The position numbers and the translations under genes were made by a program. Below, in pieces: positions 18,901-28,091 of a stretch of 64,000 nt of DNA. The DNA lies in contig NZ_JAIUZM010000001.1 of the NCBI RefSeq assembly GCF_020171345.1, positions 744,001 through 808,000 of the forward strand, written 5' to 3'. The notes below the pieces were generated by a model. That model saw only the letters and a list, made by a program, of their open reading frames with translations. It ran no database searches and was not told where the DNA came from. Positions within the stretch are counted from its first letter, which is position 1. Every line of letters begins with the position of its first letter. This stretch comes from Microbulbifer agarilyticus. GTDB lineage: Bacteria > Pseudomonadota > Gammaproteobacteria > Pseudomonadales > Cellvibrionaceae.

Positions 18901-19256
18901 ACATGCTCCAAAAACAAAGACATTACGCGTGGGCCTGCGGCTACCACAAAGCAGATGCGCCACCTTTCTCTCCCGCCGCGCTTGCTTAGCCAATGCCGGC
19001 CACGGAGAGTAAAAAATTTGCGCTAGCGCCGGGAATTGACCGACCGCACGTGAAATAATCTTCGACAGAAATTCAAATGTGCGAATAAATCGCCAATCTG
19101 GCGAAATAATAGCTAATTCACTACCCCGGCGATCAATCGTGCGGGCACACGGCTATTGCAGGTAATTGACCCTAAAATATACCGGCAATATAGTAGCGGA
19201 ATACCCCGGCTTGCGCAGGTCATTGGAGCAGGCGGCGCACACGATACGCAGGAATT
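18901..19256. other. Divergent promoter region, small palindromes
   Basis: These 356 bases separate ygfB from the ZapB-like gene. TCGCCA-ATC-TGGCGA at 19090-19104 is a short perfect inverted repeat, overlapping a GCGA/TCGC pair just to its left. The stretch around 19140-19200 is AT-rich enough for a promoter. No coding sequence is supported. Confidence 0.45.
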
Positions 19257-19460
19257 ATGGACAAAGTACAGGCGTTAGAACTCAAGCTGGATACGCTGAT
19301 TCAACAGTATCAGCAGCTGGCGGCCGATAATCAGGCCCTGCGTGAGCAGGAGGGCCTGTGGCAACAAGAGCGCCAACGGCTAATTAAGAACAACGAAATT
19401 GCCCGCAGCCGTGTTGAAACCATTATCAACCGCCTGAAGGGCATTAACCCTGACGGCTGA
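19257..19460 (+). CDS. TIGR02449-like small coiled-coil protein (ZapB-like)
   Basis: A 67-residue protein made almost wholly of a heptad coiled coil: LELKLDTLIQQYQQLAADNQ, then LREQEGLWQQERQRL, ending RVETIINRLKGI. This fits the small TIGR02449 family found just before zapA in gammaproteobacteria; some are regarded as ZapB-like division accessory proteins. CAGGA stands seven bases before the ATG. The distance to zapA is 55 bases, so they are probably cotranscribed. Confidence 0.85.
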   Translation: MDKVQALELKLDTLIQQYQQLAADNQALREQEGLWQQERQRLIKNNEIARSRVETIINRLKGINPDG

Positions 19461-19515
19461 AACCAGAAGCTAAATACTGGCAGCAAGAGTCAAATCGCCC
19501 GAGCCCTGATGATCC

Positions 19516-19830
19516 ATGAGCAGTAATACCAACCAATCCGCCACAGTCGCAGTAACCATACTCGACAAAGAGTACCGGGTTGCCTGCTCCGAAGAAGAGC
19601 AGGCTGGCTTGCAGGCGTCTGCAAAACTGCTCAATGAGCGCATGGCAAAAATCCGCAACAGCGGCTCTGTGATCGGCGCCGAGCGCATTGCGGTAATGGC
19701 CGCACTCAACATTGCGCACGAACTGATCCAAGCCAAAGCCGGCCTCGCGCGCCAGCCAGTGGAAGAGCAGATGCTCGACCGGTTGCACGAAAAAGTTCAG
19801 GCCGCGCTGAATACGGTCGACAGTAATTAA
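19516..19830 (+). CDS. zapA: Cell division protein ZapA
   Basis: A 104-residue FtsZ-ring-associated protein that bundles FtsZ protofilaments. The N-terminal ZapA fold includes VAVTILDKEYRVACSEEEQAGLQASAKLLNERMAKIR, followed by IGAERIAVMAALNIAHELI, both family signatures, and a C-terminal coiled coil. The gene order zapA-ssrS(6S RNA)-ygfA is classical for gammaproteobacteria and is intact here. Confidence 0.95.
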   Translation: MSSNTNQSATVAVTILDKEYRVACSEEEQAGLQASAKLLNERMAKIRNSGSVIGAERIAVMAALNIAHELIQAKAGLARQPVEEQMLDRLHEKVQAALNTVDSN

Positions 19831-19934
19831 CGTTTTATTTATTCCCCCGCTTTTTCTTCCCGCACAAACTTGACTAGCGCAAAAAAGACCGTTTTGGCGC
19901 GAAAGGGCGTTTAGCCAAGACCACCCACAAGAGG

Positions 19935-19940
19935 TATACT
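19935..19940 (+). promoter_or_regulatory. -10 box of the 6S RNA promoter
   Basis: TATACT lies about seven to nine bases before the inferred 6S RNA 5' end. The -35 element is not clear. Confidence 0.6.
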
Positions 19941-19947
19941 GCTTACA

Positions 19948-20122
19948 CGCCCTGAAGTGTTGGCCAGTTGACTATGTCCTGAGCCGATAATTCTACCCTG
20001 GAGGTTTCCAGCGGGTGTTGGTGTGCAAGTCCGCCACGTAGCGGAAAGCCTTATACATCCCGGGGACCGCCACCTTGAGCCTTACGGTTCAAGGCTATGT
20101 CTTCAGCCGCATTTCGGGGCTC
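19948..20122 (+). ncRNA. ssrS: 6S RNA
   Basis: 6S RNA binds sigma-70 RNA polymerase holoenzyme and damps transcription in stationary phase. The two ends pair: GCCCTGAAGTG at 19949 with CATTTCGGGGC ending at 20120. Conserved internal elements match the E. coli RNA: CCTGAGCCGATA near 19979, GTGTGCAAGTCCG with AAAGCCTTA, ACCTTGAGCC..GGTTCAAGG near 20072-20095, and the 3' arm after GCCGC. It sits between zapA and ygfA as in most gammaproteobacteria. The exact ends are estimated from the closing stem. Confidence 0.95.
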
Positions 20123-20182
20123 TTAATTCCCATCTCGCGCTTTTGCTGCGGAAGGCAGTGGAAGACGCCTACCAGTCAGTCC

Positions 20183-20782
20183 ATGCCAAATTCTCCCGCG
20201 CCCCCAAACAAGCACCAACTGCGTAAACGAATACGGACCGCGCGCCGCGCACTCAATCCCAACCAGCAACGACTCGCCAGCCGACACTTGTGCCTGCGAC
20301 TGGCACGCAGCGCGGAATTTAAGCGGGCACGGCATATTGGCATCTACTGGCCGATGGATGGCGAGATAGACCCGCGTGCGCTGCAAGTGCGCTTCCCAGA
20401 CAAACAGTTTTACCTGCCCGCCCTGCCGCGTCCCGGGCGCAACACCATGACGTTTCTGCGCTGGCATGGAGCCCCATTACGCTACCGCAACCGTTACGGC
20501 ATTCCGGAGCCGGCCTTCAGTCGCAGCGAAGTGCGCAAGCCGCAGAAGCTGGATATCGTGTTGGTCCCACTGGTGGCGTTTGATCCAAGTGGTGCGCGTC
20601 TCGGAATGGGTGCTGGCTATTACGACCGTACTTTTGCGTTCAAGCACGTGCGACCGGGCAGTGGTCCTCAGCTGGTGGGCGTGGCGCACCAGCTGCAATG
20701 CGTGGAAAAGCTAACCATGGAAAGCTGGGATATTCCGCTCGCCCTGGTGGCGACCGATGAACGGCTGTATCGCTGCGACTAG
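20183..20782 (+). CDS. ygfA: 5-formyltetrahydrofolate cyclo-ligase
   Basis: A 199-residue enzyme that converts 5-formyl-THF to 5,10-methenyl-THF using ATP. Signatures are KHQLRKRIRTARRAL near the start, IGIYWPMDGEIDPRAL, and the ATP-binding segment VPLVAFDPSGARLGMGAGYYDRTF. I chose ATG 20183; the longer in-frame start at 20075 would begin inside the 6S RNA. In E. coli ygfA is cotranscribed with 6S RNA, and the 60-base spacing here allows the same. Confidence 0.95.
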   Translation: MPNSPAPPNKHQLRKRIRTARRALNPNQQRLASRHLCLRLARSAEFKRARHIGIYWPMDGEIDPRALQVRFPDKQFYLPALPRPGRNTMTFLRWHGAPLRYRNRYGIPEPAFSRSEVRKPQKLDIVLVPLVAFDPSGARLGMGAGYYDRTFAFKHVRPGSGPQLVGVAHQLQCVEKLTMESWDIPLALVATDERLYRCD

Positions 20783-20806
20783 CGCGAACTCAAATGCAGA
20801 GAACAT

Positions 20807-20845
20807 AAAAAAAGCCGGGCCCCGAAAACGGGGCCCGGCTTTTTT
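20807..20845. terminator. Bidirectional rho-independent terminator
   Basis: A long GC stem, AAGCCGGGCCCC/GGGGCCCGGCTT, with a GAAAAC loop, flanked by A and T runs. It can end ygfA and also the opposing small gene at 20872. Confidence 0.95.
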
Positions 20846-20871
20846 GGGCATCTAGCCTGCGGACGCAAGGG

Positions 20872-21018
20872 TCAGCGAGTGACCACACCTTGCTGAAGGG
20901 CTGCCGGGGCTTGCGCTTCCTCTTCATCGGAAGAGAACACCTCGGTCAAACCGCTGCTGCTCAGCAGTACGCCCGCAACAAAGACAACTACCGCGAGTGT
21001 CATTGCATCGGGTTTCAT
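20872..21018 (-). CDS. 48-residue single-pass membrane protein, unknown function
   Basis: A small gene on the minus strand: ATG at 21016-21018, stop at 20872-20874. The product begins MKPDAMTLAVVVFVAGVLLS, a single hydrophobic helix, followed by an acidic tail (VFSSDEEEAQAP) and a short C-terminus ending VVTR. AGGATGG stands upstream of the start. The strong terminator at 20807 sits just past the stop in the right orientation. Small proteins of this shape beginning MK.D..TLAVVVF occur in pseudomonads as hypothetical proteins (from memory). Function is unknown; inner-membrane location is inferred. Confidence 0.7.
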   Translation of the reverse strand: MKPDAMTLAVVVFVAGVLLSSSGLTEVFSSDEEEAQAPAALQQGVVTR

Positions 21019-21293
21019 GGGGACCATCCTGTAAGATCTAATTTTTTTGTTGTTTTCGCTATCTTTTTACATCTGGCGATCTGCGCCGCCAGTAGTTATC
21101 CGGCCCGCTATGGTGAGAAAACCCCAGCCAGCGGTGCCAAATACCGATCAAAAGATACTCGATCAGTGGCCAAATAGTAACCCGCCAACAACTTTTTTTT
21201 GAGATTCTCCTCACAGTTTGCAAATTGCAAGTTCGACAGATCCGAATCTGTGCACTACTCGCCGCAAGATTTGCGCACAAAGCCCGTTAATGC

Positions 21294-22817
21294 TTAATCC
21301 CGCTGTGCCAGGAAGAACCGATAGGCCGGATTCTCACTTTCGTCCCAGAAGGGGTAGTGCAGCTGGTCCAACAGGGCGTTCAGTTCCGGACGCTCGGCCT
21401 CAGCCACCTCCAGCCCCACCAGCACGCGACCATAGGCCGCACCGTGGTTGCGGTAGTGGAACAGGGTAATGTTCCAGCGGCCGGCCAGCTGCTCGAGGAA
21501 GTTGCGCAGGGCACCGGGACGCTCGGGGAACTCGAAGCGGTACACCACCTCGTTGCTCACACCGGGGGCGCGGCCACCGACCAAATGGCGAATATGCAGC
21601 TTGGCCATCTCGTTATCGGTCAGGTCGGTGACCTGATAGCCAGATTCTTCCAGGTTAGCTACCAGCTGTGCGCGATCCGCGTCAGTGGATACCTGAATGC
21701 CCACAAAGATATGCGCCTCGCCGGAATTGGCGTAACGATAATTGAATTCGGTGATCGAACGGTCACCCAGATCGCGACAGAACTGCAGGTAACTGCCGGC
21801 CTTCTCCGGGATGGTCACCGCCAGTACCGCTTCGCGCTTCTCTCCGATTTCGGTGCGCTCGCTGATATAGCGCAGTCGGTCGAAATTGGTATTGGCGCCA
21901 CTGCACACGGTGGCCAGTGCCTGGTTTTGCTCGCCGCTCTGCTCCGCGTACTTCTTCAGCCCCGCGAGGCCAACGGCACCGGCGGGCTCGGCAATCGAGC
22001 GGGTGTCCTCGAAGATATCCTTGATTGCCGCACAGATCTCATCGGTGGACACGGTGATGACGCCATCGATGGTCTCGCGCAGCACCCGGTAGGTTTCCTC
22101 GCCGATCTGGGCCACTGCCACACCATCGGCGAACAGGCCCACCTGCGGCAAGCGTCCCTCACGATGCCCCTCGTCCATGGCCAGTTTCAGGCAGGCCGCA
22201 TCTTCCGGCTCCACCGCGTAGACCTTGATCTCCGGGCGCACATACTTGATGTAGGCCGCCATACCCGCTGCAAGGCCGCCGCCCCCCACCGGGATAAATA
22301 CCGCGTCCAGGTTGCCCGGGTGCTGGCGCAACAACTCCATGGCCACGGTGCCCTGGCCGGCGATGACGTCGGGATCGTCGTAAGGGTGGATAAACACCAG
22401 GTCGCGCTCTGCCACCAACGCCCTGGCATGGGAGGCCGCCTCATCAAAGGTATCCCCGTGCAGGACCACTTCCGCGCCGCGCATGCGCACCGCGTTGACC
22501 TTGATCGCCGGTGTAGTGGAAGGCATCACAATGGTGGCGCGCACGCCTAACTGCTGCGCGCCCAGCGCCAGGCCCTGCGCGTGGTTGCCGGCCGACGCGC
22601 AAATCACACCCTTGGCGCGTTGCTCCGCAGGCAGTTGCAACAGTTTGTTATAAGCGCCACGAATCTTGAATGAGAACACCGGTTGCAGGTCTTCCCGCTT
22701 CAGCAGAACACGGTTGCCAAGGCGATGAGAGAGCTGACGCATCGGCTCCAGTGGCGTTTCGATGGCGACATCGTAAATACGCGCGTCTAAAATGCGCTTG
22801 ATATAGGACTTGGGCAT
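21294..22817 (-). CDS. ilvA: Threonine ammonia-lyase, biosynthetic
   Basis: A 507-residue PLP enzyme that deaminates threonine to 2-oxobutyrate, the first step to isoleucine. The PLP lysine is Lys51 in SFKIRGAYNKL; the glycine-rich phosphate loop is PVGGGGLAAGMA. Two C-terminal ACT-like regulatory domains (about residues 325-415 and 420-505, starting REAVLAVTIPEKAGS and EVVYRFEFPERPGALRNFL) give the long, isoleucine-feedback form. The gene is alone and divergent from rpiA, with 150 bases between them. Confidence 0.96.
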   Translation of the reverse strand: MPKSYIKRILDARIYDVAIETPLEPMRQLSHRLGNRVLLKREDLQPVFSFKIRGAYNKLLQLPAEQRAKGVICASAGNHAQGLALGAQQLGVRATIVMPSTTPAIKVNAVRMRGAEVVLHGDTFDEAASHARALVAERDLVFIHPYDDPDVIAGQGTVAMELLRQHPGNLDAVFIPVGGGGLAAGMAAYIKYVRPEIKVYAVEPEDAACLKLAMDEGHREGRLPQVGLFADGVAVAQIGEETYRVLRETIDGVITVSTDEICAAIKDIFEDTRSIAEPAGAVGLAGLKKYAEQSGEQNQALATVCSGANTNFDRLRYISERTEIGEKREAVLAVTIPEKAGSYLQFCRDLGDRSITEFNYRYANSGEAHIFVGIQVSTDADRAQLVANLEESGYQVTDLTDNEMAKLHIRHLVGGRAPGVSNEVVYRFEFPERPGALRNFLEQLAGRWNITLFHYRNHGAAYGRVLVGLEVAEAERPELNALLDQLHYPFWDESENPAYRFFLAQRD

Positions 22818-22967
22818 GACAGAAATCGGCAGCCAGTTGATATTTGCAAGCCCGCCAGTCTAATCTTTATACAGCAGCAAAGCCACCAAAAAGCCATTTT
22901 TGCGCATGGAAACTTTCATTTATCGACGCATGGATGGCAATAATTGCACAAGGACGCATAAATCCTC

Positions 22968-23645
22968 ATGAACCAGGACCAACTGAAGCAGGCCGTCGCG
23001 CGCGCCGCGGTGGAATACATCACCCCCATGCTCGAGCCCGACACCATCGTCGGCGTCGGTACCGGCTCCACCGCCAACTACTTCATCGACTATCTGGCGG
23101 AGAAAAAGGGCCTGTTCGACGGTACCGTGGCCAGCTCCGAGGCCTCCGCCGAGCGACTGCAGTCCCACGGTATCCCGGTGTATGACCTGAACGCGGTGGA
23201 CGGAATCCGGGTCTACGTAGACGGCGCCGACGAAACCAACCCTTTGCTGCAACTGATCAAGGGTGGTGGCGCGGCCCTGACCCGCGAAAAAATCGTCGCC
23301 GCCTGTTCCGAGGAGTTCGTGTGTATCGCCGACGAGAGCAAATGGGTAGAGGTGCTGGGCAACTTCCCACTGCCGGTGGAAGTGATCCCCATGGCGCGCT
23401 CGTATGTTGCGCGGGAAATCGTCAAACTGGGCGGTGACCCCGTTTACCGCGAAGGTGTGACCACCGACAACGGCAATGTCATCCTCGACGTACACAATAT
23501 GCAGATCGCCAAACCCCTGGCACTGGAAGACGCCCTCAACAACCTCACCGGTGTTGTGACCAACGGCTTGTTCGCTGCGCGCCCGGCCGATATCCTGCTT
23601 TTAGGTACCGCCGACGGTGTGAAGACGGTGAAGTCCAAAGTCTAA
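22968..23645 (+). CDS. rpiA: Ribose-5-phosphate isomerase A
   Basis: A 225-residue enzyme of the pentose phosphate pathway interconverting ribose 5-phosphate and ribulose 5-phosphate. Signatures are [35 protein letters not shown], the active-site [29 protein letters not shown], and [12 protein letters not shown]. Divergence from ilvA is a common gammaproteobacterial arrangement. Confidence 0.97.
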   Translation: MNQDQLKQAVARAAVEYITPMLEPDTIVGVGTGSTANYFIDYLAEKKGLFDGTVASSEASAERLQSHGIPVYDLNAVDGIRVYVDGADETNPLLQLIKGGGAALTREKIVAACSEEFVCIADESKWVEVLGNFPLPVEVIPMARSYVAREIVKLGGDPVYREGVTTDNGNVILDVHNMQIAKPLALEDALNNLTGVVTNGLFAARPADILLLGTADGVKTVKSKV

Positions 23646-23676
23646 ATTCGTATTAACGAGCCCGCGATCGACAGCA

Positions 23677-24303
23677 ATGACCCACAAGAATAAGAAACGT
23701 GCATTGGCACTGCTCGTGCTGCCAGCCCTGCTGGCAACGGGCTGTGCCACCACCCCGCCCAGTAACACCGACGATCTGTGTGAGATTTTCCGTGAGAAAG
23801 ACGGCTGGTATCAGGATGCTGCCAAATCCGCGCGCAAGTGGAACACCCCCATCGCCACCATGATGGCAACACTGCACCAGGAATCGCGCTTTGTGCACGA
23901 TGCCAAACCGCCGCGCAGTAAAATCCTATGGATTATTCCCGGCCCGCGCCCCTCGGATGCCTATGGTTATTCACAGGCGCTGGGCACCACCTGGCGCGGC
24001 TACCAGCGCGCCACCGGCAGCTATGGCGCGGACCGCGATGACTTTGGCGACGCCATCGATTTTGTCGGCTGGTACCACAATACCAGCCAGCACCAGTGCA
24101 ACATTCGACCCAACGATACCTACCACCTGTACCTCGCCTACCATGAGGGCCAGGGCGGGTTTAACCGCCGCACCTACCGCAACAAGCAATGGCTAAAAAA
24201 TGTGGCGCAAAAGGTATCTGCGCGCTCACAAACCTATCAGCGACAACTCAATAGCTGCGAAGCCTCTCTGAAGAAGCGGAAAAAATTCCTCGGCCTGTTC
24301 TGA
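23677..24303 (+). CDS. Transglycosylase SLT-domain lipoprotein
   Basis: A 208-residue lipoprotein with signal ending LLATGC (Cys23). The SLT lysozyme-like domain has the catalytic Glu in ATLHQESRFVHDA, then SDAYGYSQALGTTWRGYQRATG and LYLAYHEGQGGF, typical of family 1 lytic transglycosylases resembling EmtA-type proteins. It probably cuts peptidoglycan from the inner face of the outer membrane. It starts 31 bases after rpiA, but a functional link is not apparent. Confidence 0.9.
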   Translation: MTHKNKKRALALLVLPALLATGCATTPPSNTDDLCEIFREKDGWYQDAAKSARKWNTPIATMMATLHQESRFVHDAKPPRSKILWIIPGPRPSDAYGYSQALGTTWRGYQRATGSYGADRDDFGDAIDFVGWYHNTSQHQCNIRPNDTYHLYLAYHEGQGGFNRRTYRNKQWLKNVAQKVSARSQTYQRQLNSCEASLKKRKKFLGLF

Positions 24304-24547
24304 GCCAATCATCCGACGCATCGATAAATTCGGCAGGCCGCGCACTAAGTGGCGCCGGATTTGCCGAGCGCGCCGGAATAGCAACTACCCTTTGCAGACA
24401 GTGCTTTGCCCCTTTGGTTGCCCCTGTGTCTGCGCGTTTGGTACCGTTTGATCAAGGCTCTGTCGCCCTCACCCGACGCTGGGCGTGCGAATCCGCACAG
24501 ATGCGTTGCCTTCGATAACCCATTGCATTCGAAAATCAGAGGTGCTT

Positions 24548-24895
24548 ATGAAGCCGACCGCCATTTACTCCCTCGTCCTCGCCCTGGCACTCGCCGTTTC
24601 CAGCGCCTTTGCGGAAACCGCGGTGTCCGATACACAACTGCAGAAATTTGCCGAAGCCTACCGTTCTATTGTGACCCTGAGCCAGGAGTACGCACCGAAG
24701 ATTAAAGCGGCCGCCGATGCCGCTGCCGCGGAAGCGATCAATGTAGAAGCGCAGGGTAAAATGCTCGCCGCGGTGCAAAGCGCGGGGTTGAGCAAGGAAG
24801 AGTATCAGGGCATTGCCACCCAGTTGCGCAACGATCCCGAGCTGCTGAAGAAGGTCAATACCATTCTGCAGAAGGCCGCCGCACCGCAGCAGTAA
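24548..24895 (+). CDS. DUF4168 periplasmic protein
   Basis: A 115-residue secreted protein: signal peptide MKPTAIYSLVLALALAVSSAFA, then a helical domain LQKFAEAYRSIVTLSQEYAPKI, and LSKEEYQGIATQLRNDPELLKKV, both fitting the DUF4168 family of unknown function. I chose ATG 24548 because it starts the signal peptide and follows AGAGGTG; an earlier in-frame start gives no signal. It is rich in Ala and Gln at its end. Confidence 0.82.
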   Translation: MKPTAIYSLVLALALAVSSAFAETAVSDTQLQKFAEAYRSIVTLSQEYAPKIKAAADAAAAEAINVEAQGKMLAAVQSAGLSKEEYQGIATQLRNDPELLKKVNTILQKAAAPQQ

Positions 24896-24911
24896 TCGTT
24901 ACAGTTTCTCC

Positions 24912-25241
24912 TTACTGGGGCGCCGGAATCTGTTCCGGTGCCACTTGCAGCTCCTCGACAATTGCCGCCAGATTTTCCTGCACCCACTTTCGATCAATGG
25001 ACCCCCAGTCCTTCATCTCATAATAACCGTCGTTATTGCGCACGCCCTGCTGCACAAACGCCACCAGGGTACCGTGGCCCGGCAGGCCCTTGGCAATCAC
25101 ATCCTGAATGGTGCGGCGCGGCCAGCCAGTGGCCTCCTCCAGTGCGGGGTTATTGGGGCGCGGCAGCCGCTCAATCAGGTAGGCGATCAACAGGCGACGG
25201 CAGATGGTGGGGTTGAGACCCGAATTCAGGGCTTGCGGCAT
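24912..25241 (-). CDS. Winged-helix DNA-binding-like protein, unknown role
   Basis: A 109-residue protein. LIAYLIERLPRPNNPALEEATGWPRRTIQDVI looks like a helix-turn-helix in which GWPRRTIQDVI is the recognition helix; it continues with a short wing and GYYEMKDWGSIDRKWVQENL. A family of such proteins is widespread in pseudomonads and relatives, but I know of no function. I chose ATG 25241 (MPQALNSG), preceded by AAGGACG; a longer frame to 25379 has an unlike N-terminus. It ends 16 bases from the opposing DUF4168 gene. Confidence 0.75.
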   Translation of the reverse strand: MPQALNSGLNPTICRRLLIAYLIERLPRPNNPALEEATGWPRRTIQDVIAKGLPGHGTLVAFVQQGVRNNDGYYEMKDWGSIDRKWVQENLAAIVEELQVAPEQIPAPQ

Positions 25242-25432
25242 GGTACGTCCTTGTTTGCGAGTTAAGCTGCGCCCTTTGTAGCACATAGCGCGCCGCAAAC
25301 CACCCCCCACCAGATCACAAGTTTCCACCGCGAACCGGGACTCCCCCAGAATGAATCGCTGCAAAGCGCGACTTTTCACCCACCTTTTTGCATAATCCGG
25401 TCACAAATATTCAATAAGCACACAGCGGGAAA

Positions 25433-26482
25433 GTGACCGTGGAGACAGAAGAGAAGCCTCAAGAATCCTTGCAGTATCGGGAATCCGGCATTCTGGCCGC
25501 TGCGGTATTTGCCCACCTTGCCGCCGCCCGCGCGCAAGGTATCGATTGCGATCGCCTGCTCATAGACTCCAGCGTGGACCTCAACCAAACCCAGGCACCA
25601 GACGCGCGCATTGGGCGAGAGCAACTGGCCCTACTCCTGCGCCGCCTGTGGGATGAGCTGGGCGATGAATCCAGCGGCTATCTGTCGCGCCCCTGGCTAC
25701 CCGGCACCTTCGCCATGATGGGCCACGCCACCATCACCTGCCCCAGCCTGCGTCGCGCCCTGCTGCGCTCAGCGCGATTTGTTGCCATGGTCAGCGACGA
25801 GCTGCACATCAAGCTGGTGGAGGATGGCGAAGAGGCGCGCCTTATTTTCCATCACGAAAACCGCAAGCAACTACCGAACCAAAATTTTGTTGAATCTATT
25901 GCCGTCATCTGGCTGCGCTTTTTTAGTTGGCTGATCGACCGCACGATTTTACTGGAGCGGGTACATCTGGCATTCCCGCCGCCGGATTACGACGAAGAGT
26001 ATGCGGATATGTTCCCCTGCCGACACTACTTCAATCAGCAGGAAACCTGCCTGGTATTTAGTACCCGCTACCTGAGCATGCCACTGGTGCGCGATGCCCA
26101 GCAGCTAAGCGAATTCCTCGCCCGTGCGCCGGAGTGCCTGCTGACCCAGTACAAATCCGACAACAGTTTTACCGGCCGTATTCGCCGTATGCTGCAAAGC
26201 GACAACAGTATTGAAAACCTGTCCCTCGACGATGTGGCGGAGCGACTGTTCACTTCGCCACAGACCCTGCGCCGACGCCTGAAGGACGAGGGCAACAGCT
26301 GGCAGGACATCAAGGATTCCGTGCGCCGCGATATGGCCATGTACCAGCTGAAGGGCCAGGATACCGCGGTTGCCGAAATTGCCGAGCGACTGGGTTTTTC
26401 CGAGCCCAGCGCGTTCAACCGCGCGTTCAAGAAATGGACCGGACTGGCACCGGGCGCCTATCGGGAAAAATTCCGCGGCTGA
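25433..26482 (+). CDS. AraC-family transcriptional regulator
   Basis: A 349-residue regulator. The N-terminal half (about residues 30-215) fits the Arabinose_bd-type sensor domain seen in OruR/ArgR-like and ToxT-related regulators; the C-terminal hundred residues hold two helix-turn-helices: LSLDDVAERLFTSPQTLRRRLKDEG and VAEIAERLGFSEPSAFNRAFKKWTG. The start is GTG at 25433 (a second GTG is two codons later). No obvious target operon adjoins it, so inducer and targets are unknown. Confidence 0.92.
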   Translation: MTVETEEKPQESLQYRESGILAAAVFAHLAAARAQGIDCDRLLIDSSVDLNQTQAPDARIGREQLALLLRRLWDELGDESSGYLSRPWLPGTFAMMGHATITCPSLRRALLRSARFVAMVSDELHIKLVEDGEEARLIFHHENRKQLPNQNFVESIAVIWLRFFSWLIDRTILLERVHLAFPPPDYDEEYADMFPCRHYFNQQETCLVFSTRYLSMPLVRDAQQLSEFLARAPECLLTQYKSDNSFTGRIRRMLQSDNSIENLSLDDVAERLFTSPQTLRRRLKDEGNSWQDIKDSVRRDMAMYQLKGQDTAVAEIAERLGFSEPSAFNRAFKKWTGLAPGAYREKFRG

Positions 26483-26514
26483 GCCCAGCGCGACAGAACA
26501 AACAGTAAACCCCA

Positions 26515-26548
26515 TAAAAAAACCGCGGCGAACCGCGGTTTTTTTTAT
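26515..26548. terminator. Bidirectional rho-independent terminator
   Basis: AACCGCGG/CCGCGGTT stem with a CGAA-type loop, flanked by seven A's and eight T's, between the converging AraC gene and the OmpA-family gene. Confidence 0.93.
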
Positions 26549-26566
26549 TTCCGTCACCCCTTGCAC

Positions 26567-27796
26567 TTACTGGGTGTATTTATCCACCTTCACCGCGATG
26601 CGACGGTTTTGCTGTTTACCTTCTTCGGTATTGTTGTCGGCAACCGGCTTGGCCGCGCCAACACCCACCGCGGTCACGCGAACCGCCTGCACACCGGCAT
26701 CAGCGAGCATTTTCTTCACCGCTTCCGCGCGGGTCTTCGACAGTTCTTCGTTCGCCGCGGCATCGCCGTCACTATCGGTATGCCCTTCAATGATCACCGT
26801 CAGGCCCGGGTTTTCCTGCATGATTTTAATTAACGCCTGCACGTCCGGCAGCGATGCCGCGGTGGGCATAGTGCCGTCCGTCGGGAACACGATTTTCAGC
26901 AGGAACTCCTTGTTTGGATCCCGTGCGGCTTCCGCCAGGTAAGCGCGGAAGCTGGCGGCGAAGTCTTCAGTACCAACGATCGTACCAACCGGGGTTTCGG
27001 TGCCCGTGTCTGGCGTGGTCGTCGCAGGGTCTGCCGGAGGTGGTGTCGCATCGTCAACCACCACTTCTTCTTGCTCCATCACTACACCACCGGTGCCATC
27101 ATCCATTTTCTCTTTCTTGGCACACATATTCAGTGCCCACAGCACTGCCAGCGCGATGAGTAGAGGCCACAGCCACTTGCCGAAGCCACTCTTCCTCTCT
27201 ATTGGCTGTGCAGCCGCCTGACGCGGGGCCGCCTCCGCTGCAGGTGCGGTAAAGTCATCCAGGCTCTTCACACCCAGCTCGTTCATCAGGCCGGCAGGCA
27301 CGTAATTTTTGATGCTGTCTTTTTGCCCCATCAGCAGTGACGCAAGGCCTTGCATATTCAGGCCCTTACTTTTCACCAATTTACCGATGATGGACATCAC
27401 TACCGGCGCGGCGACTTTGAGCAAGCTGCCGGTCTTGGTATTGTCCAGCCCCAGCGCGCTGGAAATCACATTGAATACACCGGACTCCTTGTTCCCAAAC
27501 AGGGAACCAAGGATATTGCCCCCAACATCCTGCAGGCTCGTCATGCGGCCCGCATCGGCAAAGATGTCCCCCGGCGAGGACAGGTCCATTTCGGTACTTT
27601 TGGTAGCCATATTCAGCAGGGAGCCCAGGCCGCTTTCACTGCCGGCCTTACCCATCATACCGGCCAGCACCGAGGCCACACCGGCTGAAAAGGCACCTTC
27701 CGATTTATCCGCCGGCAAGCCCAGGGCACTGCCCAACGCGCTCATTCCCGCCGAACCCAGGTGGCGTACCGCCATATCCAATATATTGTCAGCCAT
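26567..27796 (-). CDS. DUF937-OmpA fusion membrane protein
   Basis: A 409-residue protein. The N-terminal part (about 1-170) is glycine/alanine-rich and fits DUF937 (YidB-like), with VAAPVVMSIIGKLVKSKGLNMQGLASLL. One transmembrane helix follows (WLWPLLIALAVLWALNMC, about 210-228), then an acidic Thr/Pro/Asp-rich linker and an OmpA-like peptidoglycan-binding domain (about 290-405; IIEGHTDSDGDAAANEELSKTRAEAVKKML and NRRIAVKV). It should be anchored in the inner membrane with the OmpA domain on the cell wall. GAGGTAAC precedes the ATG. It is divergent from the Ser/Thr kinase gene. Confidence 0.88.
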   Translation of the reverse strand: MADNILDMAVRHLGSAGMSALGSALGLPADKSEGAFSAGVASVLAGMMGKAGSESGLGSLLNMATKSTEMDLSSPGDIFADAGRMTSLQDVGGNILGSLFGNKESGVFNVISSALGLDNTKTGSLLKVAAPVVMSIIGKLVKSKGLNMQGLASLLMGQKDSIKNYVPAGLMNELGVKSLDDFTAPAAEAAPRQAAAQPIERKSGFGKWLWPLLIALAVLWALNMCAKKEKMDDGTGGVVMEQEEVVVDDATPPPADPATTTPDTGTETPVGTIVGTEDFAASFRAYLAEAARDPNKEFLLKIVFPTDGTMPTAASLPDVQALIKIMQENPGLTVIIEGHTDSDGDAAANEELSKTRAEAVKKMLADAGVQAVRVTAVGVGAAKPVADNNTEEGKQQNRRIAVKVDKYTQ

Positions 27797-28091
27797 GTCG
27801 TTACCTCTTCAGATCTTGCTAACAGACCTGTGTCTCAGGCCTTTGCTGGTTACCTAGATCGCCCGCGCGAACAGCCTGAAGGCGTCGTCGGTGCCGGCGG
27901 CGTGCATTCAAACGAATCACTCTCATCAGTGTACGGCAGTAGGTTCGACGAGTTAGGTCGATTCAGAATAAGGCTCGTAGCGCGCATCAGCTTTCCGAAT
28001 GTGGTCGAAGAGCGGCAAACTGGATCTGGTCGGTTTATCTCAATCTGCGGCAAGGGTATTCTTGCCCGCTGACATTTGGCGCACGATTCTT

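Noticed and set aside
20023..20226. Open frame inside the 6S RNA region
   Set aside because: The conserved RNA elements and closing stem explain this DNA; the frame is accidental.
27999..28091. Longer start for the Ser/Thr kinase
   Set aside because: Possible, but the extra 31 residues resemble no kinase N-terminus and have no ribosome binding site; ATG 28092 places the P-loop at the usual distance.
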